DNA of 64,000 nucleotides, taken from contig NZ_JAMHJQ010000006.1 in NCBI RefSeq assembly GCF_023534745.1, positions 199,449-263,448 of the forward strand, in the 5' to 3' direction. Each line of letters starts with the position of its first letter. The stretch's first letter is position 1. Shown here in pieces: positions 9,401 to 18,497 of the stretch. The notes beneath the pieces are model-generated. The model was not told where the DNA came from and searched no databases. It saw only the letters and a program-made list of their open reading frames with translations. This DNA is from Streptomyces sp. 35G-GA-8 (GTDB lineage: Bacteria; Actinomycetota; Actinomycetes; Streptomycetales; Streptomycetaceae). A program made the position numbers and the translations under genes.

Positions 9401-10488
9401 GCGGAGCGCGCGAACGGATACGTCAGCCCGCCCACCCGCGTGCCGTTGAGCCAGATGTCGGCCTGGTGGTTGACGCCGTCGAACTCCAGCCAGACATGGC
9501 GGCCGGGGCCGGTGCGCAGCTCGCGCGGCAGACGGAAGCCGCGCCGGTACCACCACGCGTGGCGCGAAAGGGCCTCGGGGATGTGGAGGTTGTTCATCCC
9601 GGCGACCGGGTCGGGCAGATGGCCCTGGTCCACCAGCGAACCGAGGATCGTGCCCGGCACGGTCGCGGGCAGCCAGCGGCTGGTGTCGACCGAGGGCCGG
9701 GACAGCTCGGCCCCCTCGGCACCGGCCCAGTCATCCATCGTCAGCGTCCAGCCCGACTCCAGCGGGACCGTTCCGTCGTCGGAGACCTCCAACGCGGGCG
9801 GGCGGTGGTCGTGGCTGCCCCAGTCCGTCCACCCACTGACCGCGGGCCTGCGGCCCCCGGCCGTGCCGAAGACCTCGAAGCCGTTGAGGCCCAGCGGGTT
9901 GGCGTTCGACCGCTTCGTCACGGTCATCCGCACCCAGCGCGCCTTGACCGGTTCGGTCAGCTCGATCTCCGCCACCCCACCGACACCGGAGACGGTGCGG
10001 TACACGGTGGTCCACGCGCGCCGGTCCCGGGACGTCTCGATGGTGAAGGCCACCGCGCAGCTGGACAGGATTTCCTGGCCGGTGGTGTTGTCCCGCGGAT
10101 TACCGCTGGTCGACGGCGTGAAGACCGGGTCGTCCTCGGTCGCCTCGAAGGTGAGCCGTACGGAATCGACCTCGCACTCCGCCTGGAGATCGATGGAGAT
10201 CCACTGCGGATCACCGCCCGCGGCCCGCCACCCACTGCCCCGCACGCCGGTGGACTTGAGCCTGTCCACCACGAACTCGCCCGGTGTGGGGGCGTAGTCG
10301 ACGGACGACACCTCCACGGGCCGGTACGCCGCGAGCTCGCCCCGGGACCCGGCCTCGACCGCGGTGACCGGGGACCCCGCGGCGTGACTCGTTCCGGAGA
10401 ACACGCCCCCGAGCCCCAGGCTCGCGAGCAGGGTCGAACCGGTCGCGACAACGGACCGGCGGGAAGGGTGAGATGACTGGTCAGACAT
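6412..10488 (-). CDS. Glycoside hydrolase family 2, exo-beta-D-glucosaminidase-like, with discoidin domains
   Basis: An exported enzyme of 1,358 residues. The start at 10,488 is preferred because it opens directly onto a Tat signal (SRRSVVATGSTLLASLG). An N-terminal F5/8 type C-like domain covers about residues 40-200, followed by the GH2 sugar-binding domain (WLEFDGVNHQADIWLNG) and an Ig-like domain. The TIM barrel carries the acid/base Glu in WCGANEGNPP and a likely nucleophile Glu in HTEIGMPV. The C-terminus has further beta domains. The barrel type resembles CsxA exo-beta-glucosaminidase and mannosidase, so the substrate may be chitosan oligosaccharide or mannoside. About residues 566-853 hold a tandem pair of discoidin modules inserted between the Ig-like domain and the barrel; this is unusual. 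Confidence 0.87.
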   Translation of the reverse strand: MSDQSSHPSRRSVVATGSTLLASLGLGGVFSGTSHAAGSPVTAVEAGSRGELAAYRPVEVSSVDYAPTPGEFVVDRLKSTGVRGSGWRAAGGDPQWISIDLQAECEVDSVRLTFEATEDDPVFTPSTSGNPRDNTTGQEILSSCAVAFTIETSRDRRAWTTVYRTVSGVGGVAEIELTEPVKARWVRMTVTKRSNANPLGLNGFEVFGTAGGRRPAVSGWTDWGSHDHRPPALEVSDDGTVPLESGWTLTMDDWAGAEGAELSRPSVDTSRWLPATVPGTILGSLVDQGHLPDPVAGMNNLHIPEALSRHAWWYRRGFRLPRELRTGPGRHVWLEFDGVNHQADIWLNGTRVGGLTYPFARSAHDVTQLLASGGEQALAVRITPMPFPGSPGDKSEAGLAFVDAGATMMNRNSPTYLAASGWDWMPAVRDRVSGIWNHVRLRSTGHAVIGDPRVDTTLPGLPDTGTAEVTIVVPVRNADSAERRVTVTASFDDVRVSRTVTVPGGASTDVVFTPAEHAPLRVRDPKLWWPNGYGEPALHDLTLVVTVDGAESDRRTTRFGIRQFGYEYAVPLPFGGGTDTYTQSVDVGARTARYVRVRCLTRATDWGSSLWGLSVIDSAAPGTDLALHRTATASSVDEAGHEAEHVTDGDGRTRWASAFEDDQWIQVDLGEPVSFDRVELRWERAYAKTYVVQVSDNGDTWTDAESVDNSAVPLPFGNANASLQSVDIGARQARYVRLNGGERATSWGSSLWSLSVVDSAAPGTDLALHKTATASTEDGGNKAANATDGKADTRWSSAYEDNQWIRVDLGESVSFDRVVVVWEPAYPKTYVIQVSDDGDTWTDVKAVDNTPEPLKISVNGVRVFCRGGNWGWDELLRRMPAERMDTAVRMHRDMNFTMIRNWLGSSNREEFFASCDEYGLLVWNDFPNAWAMDPPDHDAFNSLARDTVLRYRVHPSVVVWCGANEGNPPAAIDTGMREAVQSQAPGILYQNNSAGGIISGGGPYGWIDPERYFSRSTYGGGHFGFHTEIGMPVVSTAESMRSLVGDEPEWPIGDAWYYHDWSTRGNQAPQNYRAAIEARLDTAKDLDDFARKAQFVNYENARAMFEAWNANLWQDASGLMLWMSHPAWHSTVWQTYDYDFDVNGTYYGARKACEPVHVQADPEKWEVTAVNHTARDLTGVTVRARLHDLSGRPLGTERRAKLDVAASTTATAFAAAFGPDLPDLHLLRVSLEDSKGRPLSRNTYWRYREPADMRALNTSRTVRITADLGHVSRSGTRRGMTVTVRNRGAVVASMVRLSLLDAHDGRRVLPTLYSDNYLWLLPGESQTVTLSWPADALRSGRPALRTEGYNSARTLTRA
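7930..8790 (-). repeat. Tandem intragenic duplication (two discoidin modules in the GH2 gene)
   Basis: Two units of about 425 bp lie head to tail within the glycoside hydrolase gene. Each encodes a VPLPFG start, an ARYVR strand, SSLW-LSV-DSAAPGTDLALH, an ATDG/VTDG loop, a DQWI-VDLGE strand and a KTYV-QVSD-GDTWTD end. The units are clearly homologous to each other and correspond to carbohydrate-binding F5/8 type C folds. Confidence 0.8.
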
Positions 10489-10779
10489 GAGTGACGTGAT
10501 CCATTCCAGGCGAGCCCTCAAGAACAGGCGGCCTGCTCCGGCCCGCCTGACAACGTTGCCATAGGTTTCAATCCGCCACCGTTTCTGTCAAGGGTCCGCG
10601 CGAAGATCCGCCGCTGCCGAGCCAAGCGGCGCGTGGGGGCGGCTGCTCCTCGTGAAGGATCGATCCACTTTGTCGTGATTGGCCATGTTCCGCAGGGTGG
10701 GGATCCGCTGGGATGGACATGTCTCCGCCGCCATACGGCGGGACGGGAACTGCCTCCGACCGCTACCGAAAGGTCCTTG

Positions 10780-11628
10780 ATGACCGTGCCGCGCCCACGC
10801 ACGTTCGCGCAGGTCGACGTCTTCTCCCCACGTCCCCTTCTCGGCAATCCGGTTGCCGTCGTCCTCGACGGGACGGACCTGAGCGACGAGGAGATGCGAC
10901 GTCTGGCCCGCTGGACGAATCTGTCCGAGACCACGTTCGTCCTGCCCCCCACCGCCACGGAGGCGGACTACCGGCTGCGGATCTTCACCCCTGGAGGCGA
11001 ACTGCCCTTCGCCGGGCACCCCACTCTCGGGTCCGCCCGCGCGTGGCTGGACAACGGCGGCACACCACGCAACAGTGACCACATCGTGCAGGAATGCGCC
11101 GCGGGCCTGGTCGGCGTGCGCTGCGGCGATGGCAACCTGTCCTTCGCCGCGCCGCCGCTCGTCCGCGACGGCGCCCTCGACGAGGAGTATCTCGACCGGA
11201 TCGTCGCCGCGTTCGGCATCAAGCGTGATCGTGTCCTTGCCCACCAGTGGGTCGACAACGGCCCCGGCTGGGCCGTTGTCCAACTGCCCACGGCCGAGGA
11301 GGTCATTGCCCTCGAACCCGACCTCTCCCTCGTCCCGACCGCGATGGTCGGCGTGATCGGTGCCTGTCCCGAAGGAGCCGAGCACGCCTTCGAGATGCGT
11401 ACCTTCGCCCCCGGCGCCGGAGTGGCCGAGGACCCCGTGTGCGGCAGTATGAACGCCTCCGTCGGGCAGTGGCTCACCTCCACCGGCGGCGCTCCCTCCA
11501 CCTACCGGGTCTCTCAGGGCACGCGCCTGGGCCGGGCGGGGACGATCGAGATCACCGCCGATGAGGACGGCACGGTCTGGGTCGGCGGCGCCGCCATCAG
11601 CTACATCCGCGGCGCCATCGTCCTCTGA
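10780..11628 (+). CDS. PhzF family isomerase/epimerase-like protein
   Basis: A 282-residue protein of the PhzF (diaminopimelate-epimerase-like) fold. The start ATG 10,780 follows an AAAGG and gives the standard N-terminus (FAQVDVFS). Family motifs are intact: GNPVAVVLD (about residues 21-29), NLSETTFVLP with the catalytic Glu, TPGGELPFAGHPTLG and, near the C-terminus, EDPVCGSMNAS. PhzF enzymes catalyse proton shifts on small metabolites. No phenazine genes are nearby, so the substrate is unknown. It diverges from the glycoside hydrolase with a 291-bp gap in which I see no convincing regulatory site. Confidence 0.88.
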   Translation: MTVPRPRTFAQVDVFSPRPLLGNPVAVVLDGTDLSDEEMRRLARWTNLSETTFVLPPTATEADYRLRIFTPGGELPFAGHPTLGSARAWLDNGGTPRNSDHIVQECAAGLVGVRCGDGNLSFAAPPLVRDGALDEEYLDRIVAAFGIKRDRVLAHQWVDNGPGWAVVQLPTAEEVIALEPDLSLVPTAMVGVIGACPEGAEHAFEMRTFAPGAGVAEDPVCGSMNASVGQWLTSTGGAPSTYRVSQGTRLGRAGTIEITADEDGTVWVGGAAISYIRGAIVL

Positions 11629-11689
11629 CCGCCGCCACCATCCGCCGACCGGTCGCCGCACCCGCCCGTCGGAGGGAACGGGCCCGCTC

Positions 11690-12045
11690 CGGATCCCGGG
11701 CGGTCGGGGCTCAGGCCGCGCTGGATGAGGGCGAGCAGGGCGCGGTCGGACAGGGCTTCTTCTTCCTCGTCCAAGCCGGACCAGGCCCAGAACTGGGTAC
11801 GTCGTCCAGCGGCATCAGCCGGTCGGCGAGTTCGAAGTACTCCGGGCACAGCCGGTCCAGGGCCTCCGGGGCCGGGCCGTCGTCGAGGATCGCGCGCCGG
11901 GTGCGGGCGCGCGTGGGACGCGGCGCCGTCCTGACGTCCCTCCGTGCGAACCCCACCGCCTCCGCGCGCTCGCTGAAAGGAGTGAAAAGGGTGAGGTCTG
12001 TCGTGAAGGCGAATGTATCTGGGCAACTGAGCTGTAACGGGCGCG
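11690..12045 (-). pseudogene. Degenerate, frameshifted coding remnant
   Basis: In the gap between the PhzF and peptide genes the minus strand has a coding-like stretch split between two frames. One frame, from 11,956 downward and open further upstream, reads like protein (RRAILDDGPAPEALDRL, CPEYFELADRLMPLDDV). Near 11,790 the sense appears to continue in another frame (WSGLDEEEEALSDRALLALI, then QRGLSP). The acidic, leucine-rich composition suggests a helical C-terminal domain, perhaps of a regulator. No start or family can be assigned. The rest of 11,629-12,137 shows nothing else clear. Confidence 0.35.
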
Positions 12046-12137
12046 CGTTGTGCGTGGCAGTCCGTTCGTTGGCGGTAGTCGCCGCGCAACGTCGCTGAGG
12101 CCGACCGGGATTGGGCGGCCGTCAGGTTGGAGGAAAC

Positions 12138-12332
12138 ATGTCCGTACAGACCGTCACTCGCACCCGAGGGGCGCTCGCCGGATCGGCGGAGCGTGCCGCG
12201 GTGAACTCGCTGATCGCCGAAGCGGAGGCATCGGTCAGTGGCGCGCCGGTGTTCGCGCCGGAGGCCGGTGGGATCCTCCTCGCCCTGGTTCTGCTGTCGC
12301 CCAAGGAGCCGAAGGAGCCTCGCGAGAAGTAG
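12138..12332 (+). CDS. Small peptide, candidate precursor or signal peptide of the downstream operon
   Basis: A 64-residue peptide. The start ATG 12,138 has a strong ribosome binding site (GGAGGA, 5 nt spacing), which makes it a real gene despite its size. Residues 1-43 are polar and Ala/Glu/Thr-rich and look like a leader. A double glycine (44-45) precedes a very hydrophobic run (ILLALVLL, 46-53), and the C-terminus is charged and repetitive (PKEPKEPREK). It has no Cys and only one Ser in the last 25 residues, so a lanthipeptide is unlikely. It could be a ribosomal peptide precursor, a small membrane peptide or a toxin. The three following genes are co-directional, with 53 bp before the next. 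Confidence 0.65.
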   Translation: MSVQTVTRTRGALAGSAERAAVNSLIAEAEASVSGAPVFAPEAGGILLALVLLSPKEPKEPREK

Positions 12333-12385
12333 GCCCTGGGTGACGGAAGCATCTCCGACGGTTCGCAGAGAAAGGTGGGTTGCCG

Positions 12386-13135
12386 ATGTCGCACGCGGGC
12401 TTCGCCCCGCCGGCTGACTATGCGGCGGCCGTGGACAGTCTGGCCGGACACGTTCTGGACGCTTTGCGGAACGTGAAGAACCCGCCGGGCCTGGCTGTTC
12501 ATGTCGCGCGAGCGGCGGACACGCAAGCGGCGTTGGCCGCGGTGCGGGTGCTGGGACCCGATGTCTTCGCACCCGCACTGCTCACCGGAATACCCTTCGG
12601 GCCGGCGGACCGGGAGGTGGTGGCCGAGGCGCTGCGCGTCTTTCCGCCGTCCTCCGGCGATCCGCCGGAGGTCATCGGTCTCGGCCGGGCGACGGCCACC
12701 CTGCTCGCCCGGTACGACGGCACGGGCGCCGCCGCGCGGGGCGGGATCGTGGCCCTGCCGGATCCGGCGGGAGGGTCCGGCCCGGTGGAGACCGAAGGCG
12801 ACTGGCGTGCCTGGGCGCTGTGGATGGCGCGGCTGTCACCGCTCGCGCTGCCCGGTCCGGCGGATGGGGTGTCCGAGCAGGCGGCCCGCCGTACGCTCGA
12901 CCTGAGCCGGGGGCTCACCCGCTCGATGCTGCGCCGCGACTACCCCACGGCCGCGCGGCTCGCCCGTTGGGTCGCGCTGGTCCCGAGCGCGGTCACCGCG
13001 CCGGGCATGGACATCGCCGCCGTGGTGACACACCTGGAGCTGTGCGGAGCGACCGGTGTCAGGACCGTGATGAACACGGCGATCGCACGGCTGCTCATCG
13101 CCGGGCACCAGGAGCGTAAGGAGCACGGCACATGA
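12386..13135 (+). CDS. Protein of unknown function in the small-peptide operon
   Basis: A 249-residue protein. The start ATG 12,386 has GAGAAAGG upstream. It is Ala/Leu/Arg-rich and probably mostly helical, without signal peptide or clear membrane segment. Recognisable stretches are an N-terminal helix (AAVDSLAGHVLDALRNV), a WRAWALWMARLSPLALPG segment near residue 140, and a C-terminal helix (VRTVMNTAIARLLIAG). I know no family for it. Its last four bases form an ATGA overlap with the next gene, so the two are probably made together and may form a complex. Confidence 0.7.
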   Translation: MSHAGFAPPADYAAAVDSLAGHVLDALRNVKNPPGLAVHVARAADTQAALAAVRVLGPDVFAPALLTGIPFGPADREVVAEALRVFPPSSGDPPEVIGLGRATATLLARYDGTGAAARGGIVALPDPAGGSGPVETEGDWRAWALWMARLSPLALPGPADGVSEQAARRTLDLSRGLTRSMLRRDYPTAARLARWVALVPSAVTAPGMDIAAVVTHLELCGATGVRTVMNTAIARLLIAGHQERKEHGT

Positions 13136-14070
13136 GTACGACGTCGACCGGAGCGCCGCCGCCGGCCCGGCAGGTCGCGCACCTGATGGCCGCTCGCGCA
13201 CTGGGATGGCTGCACGACAACCTCGGCCGCGCCGCGGTGCCGCCGGACACCACGGCCGAACTCGCCGATCCCGACAGCGTCTACAAACCCCTCGGCGAAT
13301 CGGCGCTGGCCGCCTCTCTGGTGCTGCGCGAAGGCATGGCCTCGTCGGGCGGCCGGCAGGCGGCCAGGGACCTGCTGGACTTCTCGTGGCGGCAGTTGCG
13401 CTCCGGCGATCTCCTCTATGAGCGGCAACTGCGGTATCCGATGCTGACGGATCCGATGGAGCTGTACACCCACTTCGCGCGCGGTGGGCACCGGCACGAG
13501 CGGCTGGAGAGGCTGATCGCGCACCTCGGCGGCCTCGTGTCGCAGCGAGGCGCGGAGCTGCTGCCCAACCGTCGGCTGGCGGTGGCGAACGCGGCCAGGA
13601 TCTCCGGGGTGGGCCGCCGTGCCGACTGGTCCGCGCTGCTCGACGCCACGTGGCTGGGGCACACCCCCGAGCCGTGGATGATCGACTGGATGACGGCCTA
13701 CTGCATGACGCACACCGTCTTCCATGTCACCGACTGGGGAGCGCGACCGGAGGGTCTGCCGCCCCGGATCGGCGACTATCTGGCCGCGTGGCTGCCGGTC
13801 TGGATGGATATCTGGCTGGAGATCCAGGAGTGGGACCTCGTCGCCGAACTGCTCATCGTCGACGGCTGCCTCCCTCGGCCGGGACAGGTGCCAGGGGTCT
13901 GGGAGCGGCTCGCCGCGGCCCAGCGTCCGGACGGTCTGCTGCCCCGTGACGGACAGCCGGTGGACGAGGACCCGGACAAGGCGTTCCGGGATCATCGCCA
14001 CACGGCTGTTGTGGTGACCGTCGCCGGGACCCTGGCGTCGTCCCGCTACGACGATGCCGCCCGCGCCTGA
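13132..14070 (+). CDS. Protein of unknown function (possibly DUF6895-like) in the small-peptide operon
   Basis: A 312-residue cytoplasmic protein translated by stop-start overlap with the gene before it. It is helical and Trp-rich. Notable segments are YERQLRYPMLTDPMELYTHF (about residues 100-119), LLDATWLGHTPEPWMIDW, and a His-rich MTHTVFHVTDWG (about 188-199), which could hold a metal or substrate. A final segment reads FRDHRHTAVVV. From memory it resembles actinobacterial proteins grouped as DUF6895, but that assignment is uncertain and gives no function. Repeated helical hairpins with Leu/Trp suggest an alpha-alpha-barrel-like fold; this is inference. Confidence 0.68.
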   Translation: MSTTSTGAPPPARQVAHLMAARALGWLHDNLGRAAVPPDTTAELADPDSVYKPLGESALAASLVLREGMASSGGRQAARDLLDFSWRQLRSGDLLYERQLRYPMLTDPMELYTHFARGGHRHERLERLIAHLGGLVSQRGAELLPNRRLAVANAARISGVGRRADWSALLDATWLGHTPEPWMIDWMTAYCMTHTVFHVTDWGARPEGLPPRIGDYLAAWLPVWMDIWLEIQEWDLVAELLIVDGCLPRPGQVPGVWERLAAAQRPDGLLPRDGQPVDEDPDKAFRDHRHTAVVVTVAGTLASSRYDDAARA

Positions 14071-15145
14071 CCCCGCCCGGCTGCTGACCGGGCGTCTGGA
14101 ACCGGTCGCCAACGTGCTGGGCGACCGGGCGGGCCTGGTGGTCGCGGCGTACACGGCGGGCGAAACGGCCACGCTCTGCCGGGGATTCACCGACCGCACC
14201 GGAACGGTCCCCGTCACCGACCGGACCCGCTTCGAACTCGGGTCGGTCACCAAGACGTTCACCTCGCTGCTCCTCGCCGACCTGGCGGTACGGGGCACCG
14301 TACGGCTCGACGACCCGCTCAGCGCCCGGATCCCGGTCCGGTCGCTGCCGCGGAGCCCCGTAGCCGCGGACATCACCCTGGAACATCTGGCGACCCACAC
14401 CTCCGGCCTGCCGCGGCTCCCTCCGGGGCTGCTGCGGACCGCACTGCCCTCATGGACCACGAACCCGTACCAGGCATATCCGCCGGACGCGCTGCTGGAC
14501 TCCCTCGCCCGCAGCCGACCGCGGCATACCCCCGGCACCCGGGTGCGGTACTCCAACTTCGGCGTCGGGCTGCTCGGCCGCCTGCTCACCGAACAGGCCG
14601 CCACCGGCTACGGCGCGCTGCTTCGCGCACATGTGCTGGAGCCGCTGGCCCTGACCGACACCACCGCCGACGCCGCGGAACCCCAGGCCACCGGCCACTG
14701 GCACGGCCGCCCGCGACCGCCCTTCCTCATCCCCGCGATGCCCGCCGCCGGCGCCCTGCGCTCCAGCGCCCGGGACCTGCTGCGCTATCTGCGTGGCCTC
14801 ATCGCTCCGCACACCACCACACCGCCCGGGGACCCGCTGAATCTCGCCCTGCACGAGGTGGCCCGCGCCCGCCGCCGCGCCCCCGACGGCCCGGAACTGT
14901 GCCTCGGCTGGACCAGACGCGTGCGGCCGGGCCACGCGCCCGCTCTTTACTTCCACTCCGGTGCCACCCGCGGCTTCACCGCCTTCATCGGCTTCAGCCA
15001 GGAACCGGCGGTCGCCGTCGTGGCCCTCACGAACACCGCACCCGGCCCGCACAGCCGATTCGTCCAGGCCGCCTACCAACTGCTCGGGGACCTCGCCCGC
15101 GAGCCGGGCGGACGGCGCTACTTCGAGGACACGGACACGCCCTAG
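14054..15145 (+). CDS. Serine hydrolase, class C beta-lactamase / D-alanyl-D-alanine peptidase-like
   Basis: A 363-residue serine hydrolase of the penicillin-recognising fold. The three active-site elements are intact: Ser64-X-X-Lys67 (GSVTKTF), Tyr166-Ser-Asn168 (RYSNFG) and His301-Ser-Gly303 (FHSGATRG). No signal peptide is visible, so it probably works in the cytoplasm, unlike true beta-lactamases. The start at 14,054 overlaps the preceding gene by 17 bp, which points to coupled expression. In this operon it could process or cyclise the small peptide, since relatives act as esterases, peptidases and peptide cyclases. That role is inference. A TAG stop runs into a short hairpin. Confidence 0.83.
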   Translation: MPPAPDPARLLTGRLEPVANVLGDRAGLVVAAYTAGETATLCRGFTDRTGTVPVTDRTRFELGSVTKTFTSLLLADLAVRGTVRLDDPLSARIPVRSLPRSPVAADITLEHLATHTSGLPRLPPGLLRTALPSWTTNPYQAYPPDALLDSLARSRPRHTPGTRVRYSNFGVGLLGRLLTEQAATGYGALLRAHVLEPLALTDTTADAAEPQATGHWHGRPRPPFLIPAMPAAGALRSSARDLLRYLRGLIAPHTTTPPGDPLNLALHEVARARRRAPDGPELCLGWTRRVRPGHAPALYFHSGATRGFTAFIGFSQEPAVAVVALTNTAPGPHSRFVQAAYQLLGDLAREPGGRRYFEDTDTP

Positions 15146-15163
15146 TGCCGGGAGGGGCACTAG
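15142..15163. terminator. Short perfect hairpin between convergent genes
   Basis: CTAGTGCC and GGCACTAG flank GGGAGG. The left arm contains the stop codon of the serine hydrolase. It may end transcription of both the hydrolase and the convergent enolase gene. Fourteen bases (GCCGGGAGGGGCAC) are identical to the right end of the palindromic element at 45,449-45,610. Confidence 0.55.
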
Positions 15164-15195
15164 CCTCGGCGGGCGAGGGCGCGCGTTCGGTCGCC

Positions 15196-16571
<1,376 letters not shown>

Positions 16572-16579
16572 ATGGGCGG

Positions 16580-17443
16580 ATGAGAATGCACAACGCTGAC
16601 GAGACCTGCGGGATCGCCCAGGCGGCCGTCGTCCTGGGGGACTGGTGGAACGTCCTGGTCCTACGGGAGATCGCGCGCGGCCATGTCCGGTTCGACGCGC
16701 TGGCCACCGAGATCGGCCTCTCCCGCAAGGTCCTCACCGAACGGCTCGGGAGGCTCGTCGCCCTGGGAGTGCTGCGCCGTGTCCTCTACCAGCGACGTCC
16801 GGTCCGCTACGAGTATCTGCTGACGCACTCCGGGCAGGCGCTGCTGCCGGTGCTGGTGGCCATGCAGGACTGGGGCGACCGCTGGGTCCTCGGCGACGGC
16901 TCCCCTGCCGCCACGGCGGCCGAGGGCGGCGCGGAGCACGCTCGCGCGCACGCGCTGGCGGGCACCCGCGTGCCCGACGGGCTCGTCCTGCCCGCCACCG
17001 ACGGCACCGACCGGGACGTGGTGAGCCCGGAGGGGGCGACCGTGCTGTTCGCCTACCCCGGCACGGGCGTCGAGTGGGACGAGCCGGTCCCGGGCGCCGT
17101 CGGCTGCGTGCTGGAGAACCGCCTGTTCGGCGACGCCTGGCCCCGGTTCCAGGAGGCAGGCGTGGAGCTGCGCGGGACGAGTACGCAACTGCCCCGGGAA
17201 CAGGCCGAGTTCGCCCGTGCCGAGTCGGTCCCGTACCCCTTGCTCTCCGACGCGCGGCATCAATTGGCGGCGGCCCTGCGGCTGCCGACGTTCCGCGGTG
17301 TGGGGCGGCTGCGGCACAAACGGCTGATCCTCGTCATCGACGCGGAGCGGACCGTACGCCATGTGCTGTTCCCGGTCCTCGACATCCCTCAGGCGGTCGA
17401 GCGGAGCCTGAGCCTGGCCGCGGCATGCGCACGGACACCGTGA
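16580..17443 (+). CDS. HxlR-family regulator fused to a peroxiredoxin-like domain
   Basis: A 287-residue fusion. Residues 1-110 form an HxlR winged helix (CGIAQAAVVLGDWWNVLVLRE, then GLSRKVLTERL and a wing YQRRPVRYEYLLT), with the conserved N-terminal Cys used for redox or electrophile sensing in some relatives. Residues of about 140-280 resemble the AhpC/TSA/PrxQ fold: VLFAYPGTG, GAVGCVLENRLFGD with a candidate peroxidatic Cys, GVELRGTSTQ, and a PYPLLSDA segment. It probably senses thiol oxidation and controls the divergent enolase gene and itself through the palindrome upstream. The start at 16,580 or the ATG two codons later are both possible. Confidence 0.85.
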   Translation: MRMHNADETCGIAQAAVVLGDWWNVLVLREIARGHVRFDALATEIGLSRKVLTERLGRLVALGVLRRVLYQRRPVRYEYLLTHSGQALLPVLVAMQDWGDRWVLGDGSPAATAAEGGAEHARAHALAGTRVPDGLVLPATDGTDRDVVSPEGATVLFAYPGTGVEWDEPVPGAVGCVLENRLFGDAWPRFQEAGVELRGTSTQLPREQAEFARAESVPYPLLSDARHQLAAALRLPTFRGVGRLRHKRLILVIDAERTVRHVLFPVLDIPQAVERSLSLAAACARTP

Positions 17444-17478
17444 CCGCGGCGTATCCGACCCGCCGGCTCACGCCGCGG
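17444..17478. terminator. Possible hairpin between convergent regulator genes
   Basis: CCGCGGCG at 17,444-17,451 pairs with CGCCGCGG at 17,471-17,478 around a 19-base loop. It begins directly at the end of the HxlR fusion gene and faces the end of the AraC gene. The stem is weak, and the site may be incidental. Confidence 0.35.
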
Positions 17479-17495
17479 TGTGCCGGGAGCCGAGT

Positions 17496-18497
17496 TCAGG
17501 CGTGCGAGCCGGCCGGGGCGGTGCGGGCTGCCGTGGTGGTGGTGGCCGCCGGGAAGGGAGTGATCGCGGTGCGCCGGAACTCGCTCGGGTTGGCGCCCCG
17601 GACCCGCTTGAACGCCGCGCTGAACCCAAACGGGTCGGAGTAACCCACGGCGCGGGCGATCTCCGCGACGGTCGCGGCCTCCTGCTCGACCAGGAGGTCC
17701 GCCGCGAGCGTCATGCGCCAGCGGGTGAGATAGGTCAGCGGCGGTTCGCCGACCAGGTCGGCGAACCGCTTGGCCAGCGTCGAACGCGACACCCCGGTGC
17801 GCTCGGCCAGCGCGGTGACCGTCCACGGCGCCGCCGGTTCGGCGTGCAGCAGCCGCAGCGCGTCGCCGACCACCGGGTCCCGCTGGGCGGCCCACCAGGC
17901 AGGCGGCTCGCCGCCGGGCCGGTCGAACCACTCGCGCAGCGTGCAGACCAGCATCCAGTCCAACAGCCGGTCGAGCACCACCTGTTGGCCCGGGGTGTCG
18001 ACGGCGACCTCGGCGGCGAGATGATCGAGCACCGGGTCGGACGTGCCTCCGCCGTCCACACGCAGCACGGCGGGCAGCGCGTCGAGCAGTCGGCGGCTGA
18101 TCTCCCCGCGCACCGGATAGGCACCGACGATCAGGGTCGTCGCACCACGGACGTCACCGGCGTCCGCGCCGCAGTCGCGCCAACCGAGCCGGTGCCGGGT
18201 CCCGCCCTGCTCGGGTGTCGCGCAGAACTCGCCGCAGGCGATCGGTTCGGCCCGGGTACCGACCTCGTCGACGAAGGTGAACGTCGCGGGGCCGCGCACG
18301 ACGATCGTCTCGCGGGCGCGCAGCGGCTCGGGCGGACCATGCTCCGGCACGATCCAGCCCGCCCCGGTGAGGACGGTGCACAGGGTCAGCGGCGCGCCGT
18401 CCACGAAGCGCAGTGCCCAGGGCGGGGACAGGGTCGAGCTGGCGAACAACGAGCCGTGGGCTCGCACACCACGGATCAGATCACTGAACACGTCCAC
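17496..18497 (-). CDS. AraC-family transcriptional regulator with cupin sensor domain
   Basis: About 333 residues from a GTG at 18,497; a longer reading to 18,587 is possible but starts in unconserved sequence. Residues 1-190 match the AraC-binding cupin type found in many actinobacterial regulators (FSDLIRGVRAHGSLF, LTLCTVL, an IVVRGPATF strand). The C-terminus has two helix-turn-helix motifs: WTVTALAERTGVSRSTLAKRF and the signature VAEIARAVGYSDPFGFSAAF followed by KRVRGANPSEFR. It lies 98 bp from the divergent NmrA-like gene, the usual layout for a regulator and its target. The effector is unknown. Confidence 0.88.
   Translation of the reverse strand: MDVFSDLIRGVRAHGSLFASSTLSPPWALRFVDGAPLTLCTVLTGAGWIVPEHGPPEPLRARETIVVRGPATFTFVDEVGTRAEPIACGEFCATPEQGGTRHRLGWRDCGADAGDVRGATTLIVGAYPVRGEISRRLLDALPAVLRVDGGGTSDPVLDHLAAEVAVDTPGQQVVLDRLLDWMLVCTLREWFDRPGGEPPAWWAAQRDPVVGDALRLLHAEPAAPWTVTALAERTGVSRSTLAKRFADLVGEPPLTYLTRWRMTLAADLLVEQEAATVAEIARAVGYSDPFGFSAAFKRVRGANPSEFRRTAITPFPAATTTTAARTAPAGSHA

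Noticed and set aside
12138-12332. Small peptide as lanthipeptide precursor
   Set aside because: No Cys, hardly any Ser/Thr in the putative core, and no Lan-type enzyme nearby; the gene is kept as a peptide of unknown class.
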